A stretch of 64,000 nucleotides of DNA from Rhynchopus euleeides (taxonomy: Eukaryota; Euglenozoa; Diplonemea; Diplonemida; Diplonemidae). Positions 34,961 to 46,000 of this stretch are shown piece by piece; position 1 is the first letter of the stretch; the number at the start of each line of letters is the position of its first letter. The stretch spans positions 1,674,001 to 1,738,000 of the forward strand of contig OY723320.1 of assembly GCA_963210315.1 (NCBI GenBank). The letters are read 5' to 3'. The notes beneath the pieces are model-generated. The model saw only the letters and a program-made list of their open reading frames with translations, had not been told where the DNA came from and ran no database searches. The translations under genes were made by a program, and so were the position numbers.

Positions 34961-36001
34961 ATGCCGGACCGGAACGCAACCGTGATCATCGACCAGGCGT
35001 GGATCGATGTTCCGACCCCGGTTGTTCCGGGAAACGCAGCGGGGGTGGACGGCACCCCCGACTGCGTGTTTCCGGAGTGCGGGGCGCTGCACTCCGACGC
35101 GCACTCGTCTGTGTGTCGCATGTGTGGAAGGCGGACGACGAAGAGCTGCCTGAAGGCCTACATGGAGGGCACGGGGGATCAGACGGTCGAGAAGATGACC
35201 GACCAGTGGATGGAGCCACACTGGGTCTGCCCCCTCTGCGCGCTGTATCTCCACAATGGTGAGGCAACATGGACCCTCAAGGAGGAGGACGAGGGCGACG
35301 CCGATGCCAACATGAGTGACGCTACGCCCAAGGTGAGGGACCTCTGGGAGTTGATGAGGGGTGTGGATAACCCAAACACCAAGGCAATTCTGGAGGAGGT
35401 CTTGGATGATATGCAGAGGAAGGAGCGGCAGGCGAAGCTGGAACGCGAGGGGCTGACCGGCACCCGCATCACGGTGGTGGAGCAATGGCGCCACCGGATG
35501 CAGTCGCCAGCGCTGCACGCAATGGCCATGAGGGCACTGCGTGATCGTTTCGGGAAGGGGGCGGACGATGCGGCTGCGGCAGCGACCGGGCCCCAGCACG
35601 AACTTCGGGTCGCGCTCTCCGTGTTGGACATCCTGATCCCCATCGTGTCGACGAAGCCTGAGGCAGTGCAAGCTGCCCACAACCTCCTGGTCCGCTTGGA
35701 GGGGCTGCGCCTCCGGGAGTGGTACGGGCTCGCGGCGCAGCTGCACTGGGAGCGGCGGCTGGAGGGCATGCCGGCAAGCGCGCTGACGGAGCAACTATTC
35801 AGGTCGCTCCAGAGCCAAGCCCAGAGCGAGGGCGAGAAGGAGAAGGCCAACAACAAGCGGCGCCGCACCGAGGGCGCGTGGGACGAGGAGGAAGAGAGGC
35901 CAGTGGTGCCGAAGGGAGGTAAGGGGGGAAAGGGATCCAACAAGGGCTTCAACAAGGGCTTCAACAAGGGCTTCAACAAGGGATCCAAGTGGGGCAAGTG
36001 A
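34961..36001 (+). CDS. Gag-like zinc-finger protein of the YR retrotransposon
   Basis: 346 residues from ATG 34961. Residues about 26-90 hold a PHD/RING-like cysteine cluster (CVFPECGALH, CRMCGRRTTKSC, HWVCPLCALYLH). A helical middle with a Met/Arg-rich stretch follows. The C-terminus is basic, with repeated NKGF units (GSNKGFNKGFNKGFNKGS) likely to bind nucleic acid. Position as first ORF, zinc cluster and basic tail suggest the nucleocapsid-like protein of the element. The TGA stop (35999-36001) is followed in the same frame by the recombinase ORF. Confidence 0.7.
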   Translation: MPDRNATVIIDQAWIDVPTPVVPGNAAGVDGTPDCVFPECGALHSDAHSSVCRMCGRRTTKSCLKAYMEGTGDQTVEKMTDQWMEPHWVCPLCALYLHNGEATWTLKEEDEGDADANMSDATPKVRDLWELMRGVDNPNTKAILEEVLDDMQRKERQAKLEREGLTGTRITVVEQWRHRMQSPALHAMAMRALRDRFGKGADDAAAAATGPQHELRVALSVLDILIPIVSTKPEAVQAAHNLLVRLEGLRLREWYGLAAQLHWERRLEGMPASALTEQLFRSLQSQAQSEGEKEKANNKRRRTEGAWDEEEERPVVPKGGKGGKGSNKGFNKGFNKGFNKGSKWGK

Positions 36002-36109
36002 CAAGCCACACCTGCGCAGGGAGAGCCGGGGTTGTGCGGGCCGGCGACACCTCCCTCAGACACACCGCCACTGCACACACAGTCCACACTTCAAGGGGAA
36101 CCAGCGGTG

Positions 36110-36980
36110 CCACAAGCTCAAGGGGAGCAGAATTCACGCATGCCGTGGCGAGTAAAAGCGCAAACCACACAGCCCAGTGCTCAAGGGGAGCCAGCGGCGC
36201 ATCAAGCTCAAGGGGAGCAGAACCCACGCACGCCGTGGCTAGTAAAAACGGAAATCACACAGCCCAGTGCTCAAGGGGAGCCAGCGGCGAAGCAAGCTCA
36301 AGGGGAGCAGAATCCACGCACGCCGTGGCTAGTAAATACGGAAATCACACAGCCCAGTGCTCAAGGGGAGCCAGCGGCGCATCAAGCTCAAGGGGAGCAG
36401 AATCCACGCACGCCGTGGCTAGTAAAAACGGAAATCACACAGCCCAGTGCTCAAGGGGAGCCAGCGGCGCATCAAGCTCAAGGGGAGCAGAATCCACGCA
36501 CGCCGTGGCTAGTAAAAACGCAAATCACACAGCCCAGTGCTCAAGGGGAGCCAGCGGCGAAGCAAGCTCAAGGGGAGCAGAAACCACGCACGCCGTGGAT
36601 AGTAAAAACGAAAATCACACAGCCCAGTGCTCAAGGGGAGCCAGCGGCGAAGCAAGCTCAAGGGGAGCAGAAACCACGCACGCCGTGGATAGTAAAAACG
36701 AAAATCACACAGCCCAGTGCTCAAGGGGAGCCAGCGGCGAAGCAAGCTCAAGGGGAGCAGAAACCACGCACGCCGTGGATAGTAAAAACGAAAATCACAC
36801 AGCCCAGTGCTCAAGGGGAGCCAGCGGCGAAGCAAGCTCAAGGGGAGCAGAATCCACGCACGCCGTGGCTAGTAAAAACGCAAATCACACAGCCCAGTGC
36901 TCAAGGGGAGCCAGCGGTGCATCAAGCTCAGGGGGAGCAGAATCCACGCACACCGTGGTTAGTAAGAATACAGCCCAGTG
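36110..36980 (+). repeat. 90-bp tandem repeats inside the retrotransposon
   Basis: About nine 90-bp units (agcccagtgctcaaggggag, then ccagcggcg and so on). Because 90 is divisible by three, at least two frames stay open: one reads QPSAQGEPAAKQAQGEQ, the other TAQCSRGASGEASSRGAE. They separate the gag-like ORF from the recombinase fragment. Confidence 0.9.
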
Positions 36981-37753
36981 CTCAGGGGGAGCAAATGGCG
37001 CAGCAAGATCACGGGATGACGCCACACAGGCCGTGGCCGGTCACCAACACTGCTCGGAGAGAGCAGGCGACAGAGCGGGCCGGCCCAGCAGTGCAGCAGA
37101 CGGGATCCCAGGGGCGGGACCCGACAGCGGAAGGCCACACAATCGAGTCGGGGCTGCAGCGGTGGCTGCGCAGGGGGCCAGCAACTCGAGGACGCCCGCG
37201 GATGTCAGAGACAGCAACCCTCCCGGACGGGACGAGGGGGGAAGTCGTGTCTGCAGCCAACGCCGTTCTGGACCGGGCACTCGCGAACTCCACATGGGAC
37301 AACATCGCGTCGTGCTACCGGCGGTTCCAGGAGTTCCGTCAGGCCTGGGAGGCCGCCGAGGGACCCATCGACACGGGGACGGCGATCATCTTGTGGGTCT
37401 CCAAGAAGATGTCTGTCGACAACGTGCTGCCATCCTCGGGGCTGGCCTACAGCTACGCCGTGTCGTCCGCGCACCGCCACATGCTGGAGGACACAGTGCA
37501 CTCGCACAAGCTCGACGCGTTCAGACGGGGACTGAGGCGCATGGGGGCGGAGGTGCCCCGGACACAGGCGGTGCCGGCGACGAAGGCAGAAGTGGAGCAG
37601 GCGATGCGGGACGAGCGGGACCCCGAGGTGCGACTGGCACTGGGGCTGATGTGGCACGGGGCCGCAAGGTGCTCGGACGTGAAGAGTATTGCAACCCGAG
37701 AGGTGCGGGTGAAGAACGACGGGGTGGTATCTATAACCTGGAGGGTATCCTGA
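36140..37753 (+). CDS. Tyrosine-recombinase-like protein, C-terminally truncated
   Basis: The frame continues from gag after its TGA; 36140 is the first ATG. After the repeats, residues coded by 37200-37753 look like a tyrosine recombinase: a core-binding domain (SYRRFQEFRQAWEAAEGP-like helices, SYAVSSAHRHMLEDTVHSHK) and the start of the catalytic domain with LALGLMWHGAARCSDVKSI, where the Arg is the expected first catalytic residue. The frame stops at TGA 37751, before the H-x-x-R and Tyr motifs, which do not appear in any frame downstream. The protein should therefore be unable to recombine DNA. The alternative is an unspotted intron, but only about 95 bp lie between the RT stop and B1. Confidence 0.65.
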   Translation: MPWRVKAQTTQPSAQGEPAAHQAQGEQNPRTPWLVKTEITQPSAQGEPAAKQAQGEQNPRTPWLVNTEITQPSAQGEPAAHQAQGEQNPRTPWLVKTEITQPSAQGEPAAHQAQGEQNPRTPWLVKTQITQPSAQGEPAAKQAQGEQKPRTPWIVKTKITQPSAQGEPAAKQAQGEQKPRTPWIVKTKITQPSAQGEPAAKQAQGEQKPRTPWIVKTKITQPSAQGEPAAKQAQGEQNPRTPWLVKTQITQPSAQGEPAVHQAQGEQNPRTPWLVRIQPSAQGEQMAQQDHGMTPHRPWPVTNTARREQATERAGPAVQQTGSQGRDPTAEGHTIESGLQRWLRRGPATRGRPRMSETATLPDGTRGEVVSAANAVLDRALANSTWDNIASCYRRFQEFRQAWEAAEGPIDTGTAIILWVSKKMSVDNVLPSSGLAYSYAVSSAHRHMLEDTVHSHKLDAFRRGLRRMGAEVPRTQAVPATKAEVEQAMRDERDPEVRLALGLMWHGAARCSDVKSIATREVRVKNDGVVSITWRVS

Positions 37754-37755
37754 GG

Positions 37756-39372
37756 ATGTGTGCCTACGCATACGACCCCGAGGGCGAGGGGGACGAGGCG
37801 TGCAGTGCTGGGCTGGACATCGGGTACGGCGGGGACTTCTCCGTGGAGGTGGAGGGAGCGCAGGTGCGACCGGAAGCCGAACGTGAGGGGGGGGTGCTGG
37901 CACCCATATCATCCAACAGGATGGCCCTCGACGCGGTCCGCAGCCTGGACCTCCACGGGGAGCTTGAAGATGTGCTGGACGTCATCACGTCACTCGACGC
38001 CTTCGAGAGCCTGCTGACGAAACCGACAGGCGGCAGGATGGCGAGGGGCACCTCGCGGCACATGCGGCAGCACGCGGACAAGCTGCTCGAATGGGAGGTG
38101 GTGGAGCCGATGCAGGGGGACCCCCAGATGACGATGCCGGCTTTCACAGTGGCAAAAAAGGCAGGGGATCTCCGGCTGGTGGTCGATGCACGAAAGCTGA
38201 ACGCCGCGATGAGGCGCCCCCCTGAGATGCGGCTGCCGCGCATCAGGGACGTGATCGACGCAGTGCTGAACGCAGATGCAGCCGTGATCGCGGATGGAGT
38301 ATCATTTTTTTACCAGATACCCCTCGCGAAGCCGATCCGGAAGTACTTCGGCATGCGCCTGGGAGATGGCAGAGGCGGCACACTCGACTTGTGGCTGAAG
38401 GTGCTGTGCATGGGGTGGTCGTGGAGCCCATCGATAGCGCAGCGCATCTCGAGGGTTCTCGCAGGGCCGGGGAACGTCGCATGGGTGGACAACTACATCA
38501 TCCTCGGGGGCAGCGAGGAGGAGGCGGCGAGGAGATACACCGAGTTCAAGCAGAGGTGTGCCTACGCGAGAGTCGAGCTGCACGAGGAGGCCGAGGGGCA
38601 ACCCCAGAGACAGTTTGCGGCCTTCGGGCTGGAGTTCGACCTGCGGGGGCCGACGAAGAGGTTCCGCTCCTCGGAGAAATGGGTGGCGCAGCTGCTGGAG
38701 GCGGTGCATGTGCAGAACGTGTTGTCCGGGGAGGCAACACCCCGGGCATTCTTCAAGGTGACGGGGGCCATCGTGTGGTGGACGTACACACGAAGCCGTC
38801 ATCTGTGCTACTCGCCAAACCTCATCGGGGCCATACGCAGCATCGCGCGGCATGTATCAACGAACAACAACGCGTGGGACGAGCCCACCAGGATGCAGCC
38901 GAGTGCGGTCTGGGACGCGCGCGTATGTCTGCAGGCGATCGCGGAGAACCGGTGGGTGGACCGGGAGGCTCCATACGACGAGGAGTGCACAGTGTGGACA
39001 GACGCGTCATCACGCGCGTGGGCGGCGCTTGCGGAGACCGGCGAGGTGGCGCAGGGGGCCTTCGGGGCCGGCGAAGCGTCAGCACACATTTACATCAAGG
39101 AGATGTGGGCCGCTGCACTGGGGGTGCGGTTGGCCTCCCGGCTGGGGCGCCGGCGGTGCAAGCTGCGACTGAAGGTCGACAACCTCCCGGTAGTGCGGAG
39201 CATCCTGAAGGGGCACTCTGGCAATTACGTCGCCAATAGGTGCCTGCAGGTGCTGTTCGACGTCGCTGCAGCGGCGCAGCTGCAGGTGTTGCCCGAGTGG
39301 GTGCCGACCCACGAGCAGAAGGCCGATCCCTTCACGAGGGGTGCGCGGGGCGAGGTCGTCATCGATCTGTAA
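37756..39372 (+). CDS. Reverse transcriptase-RNase H of the YR retrotransposon
   Basis: ATG 37756 lies 2 bp after the recombinase stop (TGAGGATG); the frame is also open far upstream, so frameshift expression is possible. RT motifs: GDLRLVVDARKLNAAM, ADGVSFFYQIPL (motif A), LCMGWSWSPSIAQR (motif B) and WVDNYIILGG (motif C, with D-N in place of D-D, as in DIRS-like RTs). An RNase H domain follows: VWTDASSRAWAA, IYIKEMWAA, LRLKVDNLPVVRSIL, and PTHEQKADPFTRG. It would copy the element's RNA into DNA. All main motifs are kept, so the enzyme may be intact (538 residues). Confidence 0.85.
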   Translation: MCAYAYDPEGEGDEACSAGLDIGYGGDFSVEVEGAQVRPEAEREGGVLAPISSNRMALDAVRSLDLHGELEDVLDVITSLDAFESLLTKPTGGRMARGTSRHMRQHADKLLEWEVVEPMQGDPQMTMPAFTVAKKAGDLRLVVDARKLNAAMRRPPEMRLPRIRDVIDAVLNADAAVIADGVSFFYQIPLAKPIRKYFGMRLGDGRGGTLDLWLKVLCMGWSWSPSIAQRISRVLAGPGNVAWVDNYIILGGSEEEAARRYTEFKQRCAYARVELHEEAEGQPQRQFAAFGLEFDLRGPTKRFRSSEKWVAQLLEAVHVQNVLSGEATPRAFFKVTGAIVWWTYTRSRHLCYSPNLIGAIRSIARHVSTNNNAWDEPTRMQPSAVWDARVCLQAIAENRWVDREAPYDEECTVWTDASSRAWAALAETGEVAQGAFGAGEASAHIYIKEMWAAALGVRLASRLGRRRCKLRLKVDNLPVVRSILKGHSGNYVANRCLQVLFDVAAAAQLQVLPEWVPTHEQKADPFTRGARGEVVIDL

Positions 39373-39813
39373 AGGGACCAGACGGAGCTGTGTGCCATGC
39401 TGGCGGCACGGGGCCATCTTAGCTGATGAGCGGAGCTCCTCAGTCCCTAGGGGTCCTAGGGGGTTGGGTGTGTGCGTTTCACCACAACCTCTCCCCTCCC
39501 CATTCCCCCGTGTTGAGTGACATGTGTCGATAGTGTTCCATTTTGTAGCCTCATGCAATGAAGGAGGAAATGGAACACGGAGAAAGCAGGTCATTCGAGT
39601 TTACGGCACGCGTAGTGCCGTAATTGCAGAGCCACATCTCACCTCATCACAGGTCGAGGTGTGTGCGTTTCACCACAACCTCTCCCCTCCCCATTCCCCC
39701 GTGTTGAGTGACATGTGTCGATAGTGTTCCATTTTGGGCTGACCGAGTTTTTTTCCGGGTTTGGCTGAAACTCGGTCAGCTGACCGAGTTTCCCCCCCCA
39801 AGCTAAGCCTCTG

Positions 39814-41730
39814 GTTCCATTGCCGTCAAATCCGAGGAGTGGCAGCAGTCACACTCCACTTACACACGGGGGTCTCACGCATCAAAACTTCAGAATCCGA
39901 TTGGGACATTTTTTTCACATCACGAACGATTCATCAATCATGCAATGCCGATGTCTGGCGGCCACCGTCGGACTGCGGCATTGTCTCTCAACAATATCAA
40001 GAGGGGAGGGAAGGGGGTACAATATTTTCGGGACATTTTCCCGGCAAACCCGCCTTGCATCAAGACACATCATCGCATTAAAACGCCCCACCACCACCAC
40101 CCACTGTGGTTCGTCTTTTCGGGGTGTTGTGGCGGGAAAACAACCGCCCCTTGGCAGGCTTTGTCTTGTATTCTCCATCACTCCCCACCTCCTCCTGCAC
40201 TGCATGCCTTTTCTTCTCAACTTCTCACCCACAACACGCTGCCTACCTTACCTGCTTCCATAGGACGGGGCTGACGACCGGGGGCTACTGGAGGGAAGCT
40301 TTCTGGATGCGGGACGGGCCTTCTCACCGGGGCTGGACACGGGACACAGGGGGACACGGGGCCAAGGCAAAGGCAGGGCGGCAGGGCGGACAGGGAACCT
40401 CAACCCCATCGGGCGGCACGGGTACCCTACGTCGGGTGGGGAGGCACACTCTGGTATGGGCAACCTTGGGTCTTCGGGGGTGGTGGTCCTACACACGCGG
40501 CACAGGCTTGGGACGGATGGCGGGATGGTCAAGGCGGGATGGACACGTCACCACACACGATGCAAGGGGCGGGCAGGCAGGTGGTGGTGGTGGTGCAGCG
40601 GCGATCGCGACAGCGGTGTGAACGGGGTTTTCAAATTGTGTGAAGATCTCTCAGTCCATCATCCCCTTCCCATCCCCCCCCTCTCCCCACCCACCCTCCT
40701 CTTGGGCTCATCAGAGGGCATATAATAGTGCCCAACGAGTTGAACAACAGCAGCAGCAGCAGCAGCTCCAAACATGCCCCCCCCCGCCCCCTTCCTGCAA
40801 CACACCTGACCCCCCCAACTATTTTTCATCAAAAAGCAGACAGCAAAAAAAAAACAACGGCAGAGAAAATAAACCCTGACAACTACAAAAAGGCGGCGTT
40901 TGAGAACCTCTCTGTGCGTGAGAGAGAGAGAGCCTTTTGTGCGCCTTTATGTGTGCATGCGCGATTGAAGCGCGCGTGTGTTTGTGTGTGTCTAGCAGCC
41001 CCACACAACGAGAGAGCAGCGGCTTACAGTAAATCGCTTAATTTTTGCTTTTTTGCCCCTTTTTCCCCCCCTTTTCTTTTGCAAAAGGGCTAGCAAAAAC
41101 GTTGGGGGCGGGCGGGTGTCTATATTTTCTTTATGTGCCAGCTGGATCCCACGCTGCCAAATCACCTCACGTTGAGAGTTGGAGTAGGTGTTAACGATTA
41201 AAAGATGAAGATGAAGACGTCGGCACACAGTGAGTCGAAAGGGAGGGAGGGGGGATTTTTTTCTTGGGAGTCTTGGGTGTGTTGGTGGGGAAGCACAGTG
41301 GATCAAAACAGAAACTCCCGAGAATCTGGGGGGGGAGCGGGGGGGGGCACCAAAGTGTGAAATGTTGAAATGTGTCCGTTGTGACGCATCATCGCCGGCG
41401 CCCCCCCCCCCCCCTCCCCTCCCCCCCTCCAAAGCCTTACGAGTATACTATGCAGCCAACAAGTCACACCCCACTCCCCCACCCACACTGCCTGCCCTGC
41501 CCTCTGCCCTTCCCCCACAGACCCTACCAAAAACCACTTATGACGTACCCCTACCACCCCCCCCCCCCGTCCTCCCTGGTGGGTTTGCCAAAAGGACTGC
41601 CCCCTGCCCTTCCACCCCGGGAATCATCGAGGGGCCTTCGTGCCTGTCCTGGCCTTGTGTCTGTTGGGCCTTTGTGTGTGAATGGCTTCAGAAGTGCAGA
41701 AGGATTCCTGGAAGAGAGCTTTGTGTTGGC
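39814..41730. other. Intergenic, no gene seen
   Basis: This 1.9-kb stretch between element D and element A2 holds only short open frames without domains, poly-C and poly-A tracts, and CAG and CT/GT simple repeats near 40745, 40920 and 41400. It probably includes the remote upstream region of the AlaRS gene. Confidence 0.5.
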
Positions 41731-42909
41731 CAGGGGATAAGATAGGTCTGGTTTTCCGGTTTTCAAAACCAGGGTTTCCCGGTTCCCGGTTTTCTGGAAA
41801 AAAAAAAGGTCGGTCTCATTTTTGGCGGTTTTTTTGTGACTTTGGGGCAGTAAAACAGTCAGAAAAAACGCCATAAAAAACTAGAAAGTGACCCCATCAT
41901 GATCCGCACAGAGCTCAAATAGTCCAAAGAAGGCAGAGAAGCGGAGAAGAAAAAATGGACCTAGCGGGTGGCCCGGTGGGTGGTGATGCCCTCGTCATGC
42001 AGGTCTCTTCTGTTTTGAAGGTGCGCACATGGTGGACTCCAGCCACCATGTCTAAGAGGGAGTCTAAGACTGCAGTCTGTACTGGAGACGGGAGTCTATT
42101 GTCCAGCTAATGTACGCTAAGACTCCCGCTAGTTGAGACTCATGGGAGACACACGGTCACGTGACGGTGTACTCCAGCGGAGGTAGGGTAACTTCCGCTG
42201 GAGTTCACCGTGTCGTCTGCCTCTGTGCAGCGTCACTCAGTGCCATCGAATACATGGCGACAGCCCACCAAATCGAGACAGATCTGCTTGTCTGGAGGGC
42301 TGAGACGAGAACACGAACGACTTTCAAGCAGTCTTGAAGGTCGCCAAGCCTATTGGGGGCAACTAACAGATGAGATTTGTTTGTTGCCTGTCGTCACAGC
42401 TAGGTGCCCATCTCCTCGATAACGGAATGTGTGCAGAGATCTCGTGGACCCTTTGGCCATTCTGTCGTGCACCCACTTCACCCACAACGCACACCTGTCG
42501 CGAGTGGTCGCTCCCCCGTCCTCCTCCACCCTGAAGGTTGAACCCTCAAGGACCAGTGATCTCCTGCTGGCCGGGCTGCGATACAGCGAAGCCTTCCTAC
42601 TTACAAGCGAATCCAGACAGTAGGGAACAGATGTTCACTACCGTGGCCGCCGGCGGCTGGGGCTCCGCCCCCCTGCGTAAGAAAATTGCACCAGACCGGT
42701 TTTTTGACCGAGAGTCCAAACTTTCAAAGCAGCTGCTGCGCCTGCCCCACCAAGCAGCCTCAGTACGACAGGACGCGCGCAGGCACCGGGCCCTCTCAGA
42801 TTCTGGGAGGGTTTGCGCGGGTCGCGCGCGCCGAAGGCGCGCGCGAAAAATTTTCAAAACCAGAAAAACCGGAAAACGGCGCCAGAAAAAAAGTCTATCT
42901 TATACCCTG
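41731..42909. mobile_element. hAT-type element A2, uninterrupted copy
   Basis: The ends CAGGGGATAAGATAGG and CTTATACCCTG are flanked by an 8-bp duplication GTGTTGGC (41723-41730, 42910-42917). Its 1,179 bp match the outer parts of 15704-22854, with one extra internal stretch at about 42077-42290. It is non-autonomous, contains the GC hairpin module near 42640-42672 and a CGCGCGCC/GGCGCGCG palindrome near 42826. It lies about 185 bp upstream of the AlaRS ATG. Confidence 0.9.
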
Positions 42910-43093
42910 GTGTTGGCCCTCCCTCAAAAAAAATCCGGTGATCCCAGACAAGAATCGACACATTCTGACTCTGTGTCTGGCTGGGTCTTCGCGAACGGCA
43001 GCCTTCAAGCGTCTTTTTCACCTCCTTTATGAGTTATGGCTTTCCCCTCACACGCCACCCGCTCCAAAGGACACGCGATTGGTATCAGGCACG

Positions 43094-46000
43094 ATGGCAA
43101 ACAGAAGCGGTGCAGCTGTGGAGCTGACCAAGGCTGTGTGCCGGCGCAGCATCGGCGGCGCTGAGGGCCACGTCAACAACGAGCCCCTCAACACCGTGGC
43201 CAACCGGGATGTGGAGTGGACGGCCGCCAAGGTCAGGCAGACCTACATCGACTTCTTCCAGAAGAAGAAGACCAGCAACGGGGAGGGCATCACCTTCGTC
43301 CCGTCGTCCCTCTCGGTGCCCACCGATGACCCGACGCTGCTCTTCACCAACGCCGGGATGAACCAGTACAAGGCTCTCTTCCTTGGCACTGTGGACCCTA
43401 GCGACCCGCGCTCCAAGTGGCAGGGTGCTGTCAACTCGCAGAAGTGCGTGCGTGCCGGGGGGAAGCACAACGACCTGGACGACGTCGGGCGCGACACCTA
43501 CCACCACACCTTCTTTGAGATGCTCGGGAACTGGTCCTTCGGGGACTACTTCAAGGAGGAGTCCATCGCGTGGGCCTGGGAGCTGTTCACCGAGGTGTAC
43601 AAGCTGCCGAAGGACCAGCTGTACGCGACGTACTTCGAGGGGAACAAGGAGCTGGGGCTGGAGCCCGACACGGAGGCGAAGAACATCTGGCTGAAGTACC
43701 TTCCGGAGGAGCGCATCCTGCCCGGCGACATGAAGGACAACTTCTGGGAGATGGGCGACACGGGCCCCTGTGGGCCTGCCTCCGAGATCCACTACGACCG
43801 TGTCGGGGGGCGCAACGCCGCGCACCTCGTCAACCAGGACGACCCCCTCGTGCTGGAGCTGTGGAACCTGGTGTTCATGACGCACGACCGCTCCCCCGAC
43901 GGGCTGAAGGAGCTTCCCGCTAAGCACGTCGACACCGGGCTCGGCCTGGAGCGCATCACGTCTGTGATGCAGGGCGTGTTCAGCAACTACGACACGGACG
44001 CCTGGTGGAAGCTGTTCGCTGTGATCCAGAAGGAGACCGGCTTCGCCCACCCCTACCACAGCGAGGAGTGCCCTGAGGACGCTGTCGTGGCCTACCGTGT
44101 GGTGGCTGACCACATCCGCACCATCACCATCACGCTGACGGACGGCGGGATCCCCGACAACAACGGGCGGGGCTACGTGCTGCGCCGCATCATTCGCCGT
44201 GCCATCCGCTTCGGCAAGGAGTACCTCCACGCGCCTGTCGGGTTCTTCTCGAACCTGTCTGCCGCTGTGATCGAGAACCTGGGCGAGTTCTTCACGGAGC
44301 TGCACGGCAAGGGCAACGCGGAGCGCGTGAAGGCCATCATCCTCGACGAGGAGAAGACGTTCGACAAGACCTATGAGAACGGCAAGAAGCACTTCGAGGA
44401 CTTCCTGAAGAACGCCAAGACCGATGCGCAGAAGAAGGCGAACGGCGGGAAGGTGGTGATCGCCGGGGCGGACGCGTTCATCCTGCACGACCGCTTCGGG
44501 TTCCCCAGCGACCTGACGATGATCATGGCGGAGAAGACGGGGTGCGACGCGCCGTTCGTCGACCTGAAGGGGTTCGACAAGAAGATGGAGGAGCAGCGCC
44601 TCAACTCCGACTCGAAGGACACGATGAAGATGAAGCAGTTCATCTCCACCAACAACATCGACCTGCTGCGGAAGTCCAGCGTGCCCGCCACCGACGACTC
44701 CCTGAAGTTCGTCTGGGAGGACACCACGGCGAAGGTCGTCTCCATCGTCGACAAGAACACCGACTCCGTCGTGCAGGAGCTGGAGCCGGCAAAGCCGGAC
44801 CCCAAGGCCAAGTCGAAGAAGGCCCCGACTGAGTACATGTGCGTGCTCGTCGACCGCACCAACTTCTACTACGAGTCGGGTGGCCAGATCTGGGACACCG
44901 GTGTGATCGCCGCGAAGGACGGGTCCTTCAAGGTGCAGGTGACGAAGGTGCTGAGCATGGGCGGCTACATCGCCCACATCGGGCAGGTCGAGTCGGGCAC
45001 CGTGAAGGTGGGTGCCGAGGTGGACCTGAAGGTCGACTTCGCGCGCCGCCTCGACGTGGGTGCCAACCACACCGGCACGCACGAGCTGAACCACAGCCTG
45101 CGCCACGTGCTGGAGGTCGCCAAGAAGAGCCACGTGCAGGTCAACCAGAAGGGCTCCTCTGTGGACCCGTCCTGCATGCGCTTCGACTTCTCGTGGAACG
45201 AGAAGCTGAGCTCTGAGGACATCGACGCCGTGGAGGCGATGCTGAACAAGAGCATCACTGCCGACAAGAAGGTGTACGACAAGCTGGTGCCGCTGAAGGA
45301 CGCGATGGGCATCCACGGTGTGCGCCAGATGTTCGGCGAGAAGTACCCCGACCCGGTGCGCGTCATCTCCATCGGCGCGGACATCGACACCATGCTGGCC
45401 GACCCCAAGAACCCCGACTGGTCGAACTACAGCGTGGAGTTCTGCGGCGGGACCCACCTGAAGACGCTGAAGGACATTCAGCACGCCGTGGTGGTGGGCG
45501 AGGAGTCGACCATGAAGGGCATTCGCCGTATGACGGTGCTGACGCGTGGCGCTGCTGAGAAGGTATGCCATGGCTTGATGTAGTGTGTCTATTGTTTGTC
45601 TATTGTGTGCGCTGTGCGCTGTGTGCTGTGTTCACTCCAGCCCGTATCAACACCCACCCACCCACTCGCCCCTACCTCAGGCATGCAAGGACCAGGAGGT
45701 GATGCAGAAGAAGCTGGACGAGCTCCTGAGCAAGCCGCACACCCCTTCCACGATCGACGACAAGATCAAGTCTGTGTCGGTTCTGAGCAAGCAGATCGGC
45801 GAGCAGACGCTCCCCATCACGAAGAAGAACGCCCTGCAGCAGAGCATCGACACGACCATCAAGGACCTGTACCAGGAGAAGAAGCAGCTGACGCAGAAGC
45901 TGAAGAAGGAGGCCCAGGAGAAGGGCGAGGCCATTGCGGCCGAGATCAAGGGTGATGTGTACGTGGAGGCCGTCAGCACTTGGGGTGCGGACAACAACGC

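Larger units (their letters stand above)
34792..39735 (+). mobile_element. Tyrosine-recombinase (DIRS-order) retrotransposon with split direct repeats
   Basis: Terminal layout is A1 (34792-34926), coding region, B1 (39468-39544), A2 (39545-39679), B2 (39659-39735). A begins GTAGCCTCATGCAATGAAGG; B begins GTGTGTGCGTTTCACCACAA and ends TTCCATTTT. This A-B-A-B split-direct-repeat plan is known from Ngaro, PAT and Kangaroo-type YR retrotransposons, which insert without target duplication; none is seen here. Genes in order: a zinc-finger gag-like protein, a tyrosine-recombinase-like fragment, then RT/RNase H. Confidence 0.85.
33303..39813. mobile_element. hAT-type element D, host of a helicase fragment and a nested retrotransposon
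   Basis: The ends CAGGGGCTTAGCTTGG (33303) and CCAAGCTAAGCCTCTG (ending 39813) are flanked by an 8-bp duplication GTTCCATT (33295-33302, 39814-39821). CGAAACTCGGTCAG motifs occur inside both ends. Without the inserted retrotransposon the element is about 1.57 kb. It contains a hAT dimerisation-domain remnant (33355-33924) and a PIF1-like helicase fragment (about 34010-34757), both minus strand. Confidence 0.85.

Noticed and set aside
35989-37755. Upstream part of the long frame ending in RT
   Set aside because: This part is open only because the 90-bp repeats and recombinase region lack stops in that frame; recognisable RT sequence begins after 37756. It could still matter if frameshifting occurs.
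43085-45571. 828-codon open frame on the minus strand
   Set aside because: It is exactly antisense to the AlaRS coding exon; GC-rich codon use keeps the opposite strand open. No domain is recognisable in it.
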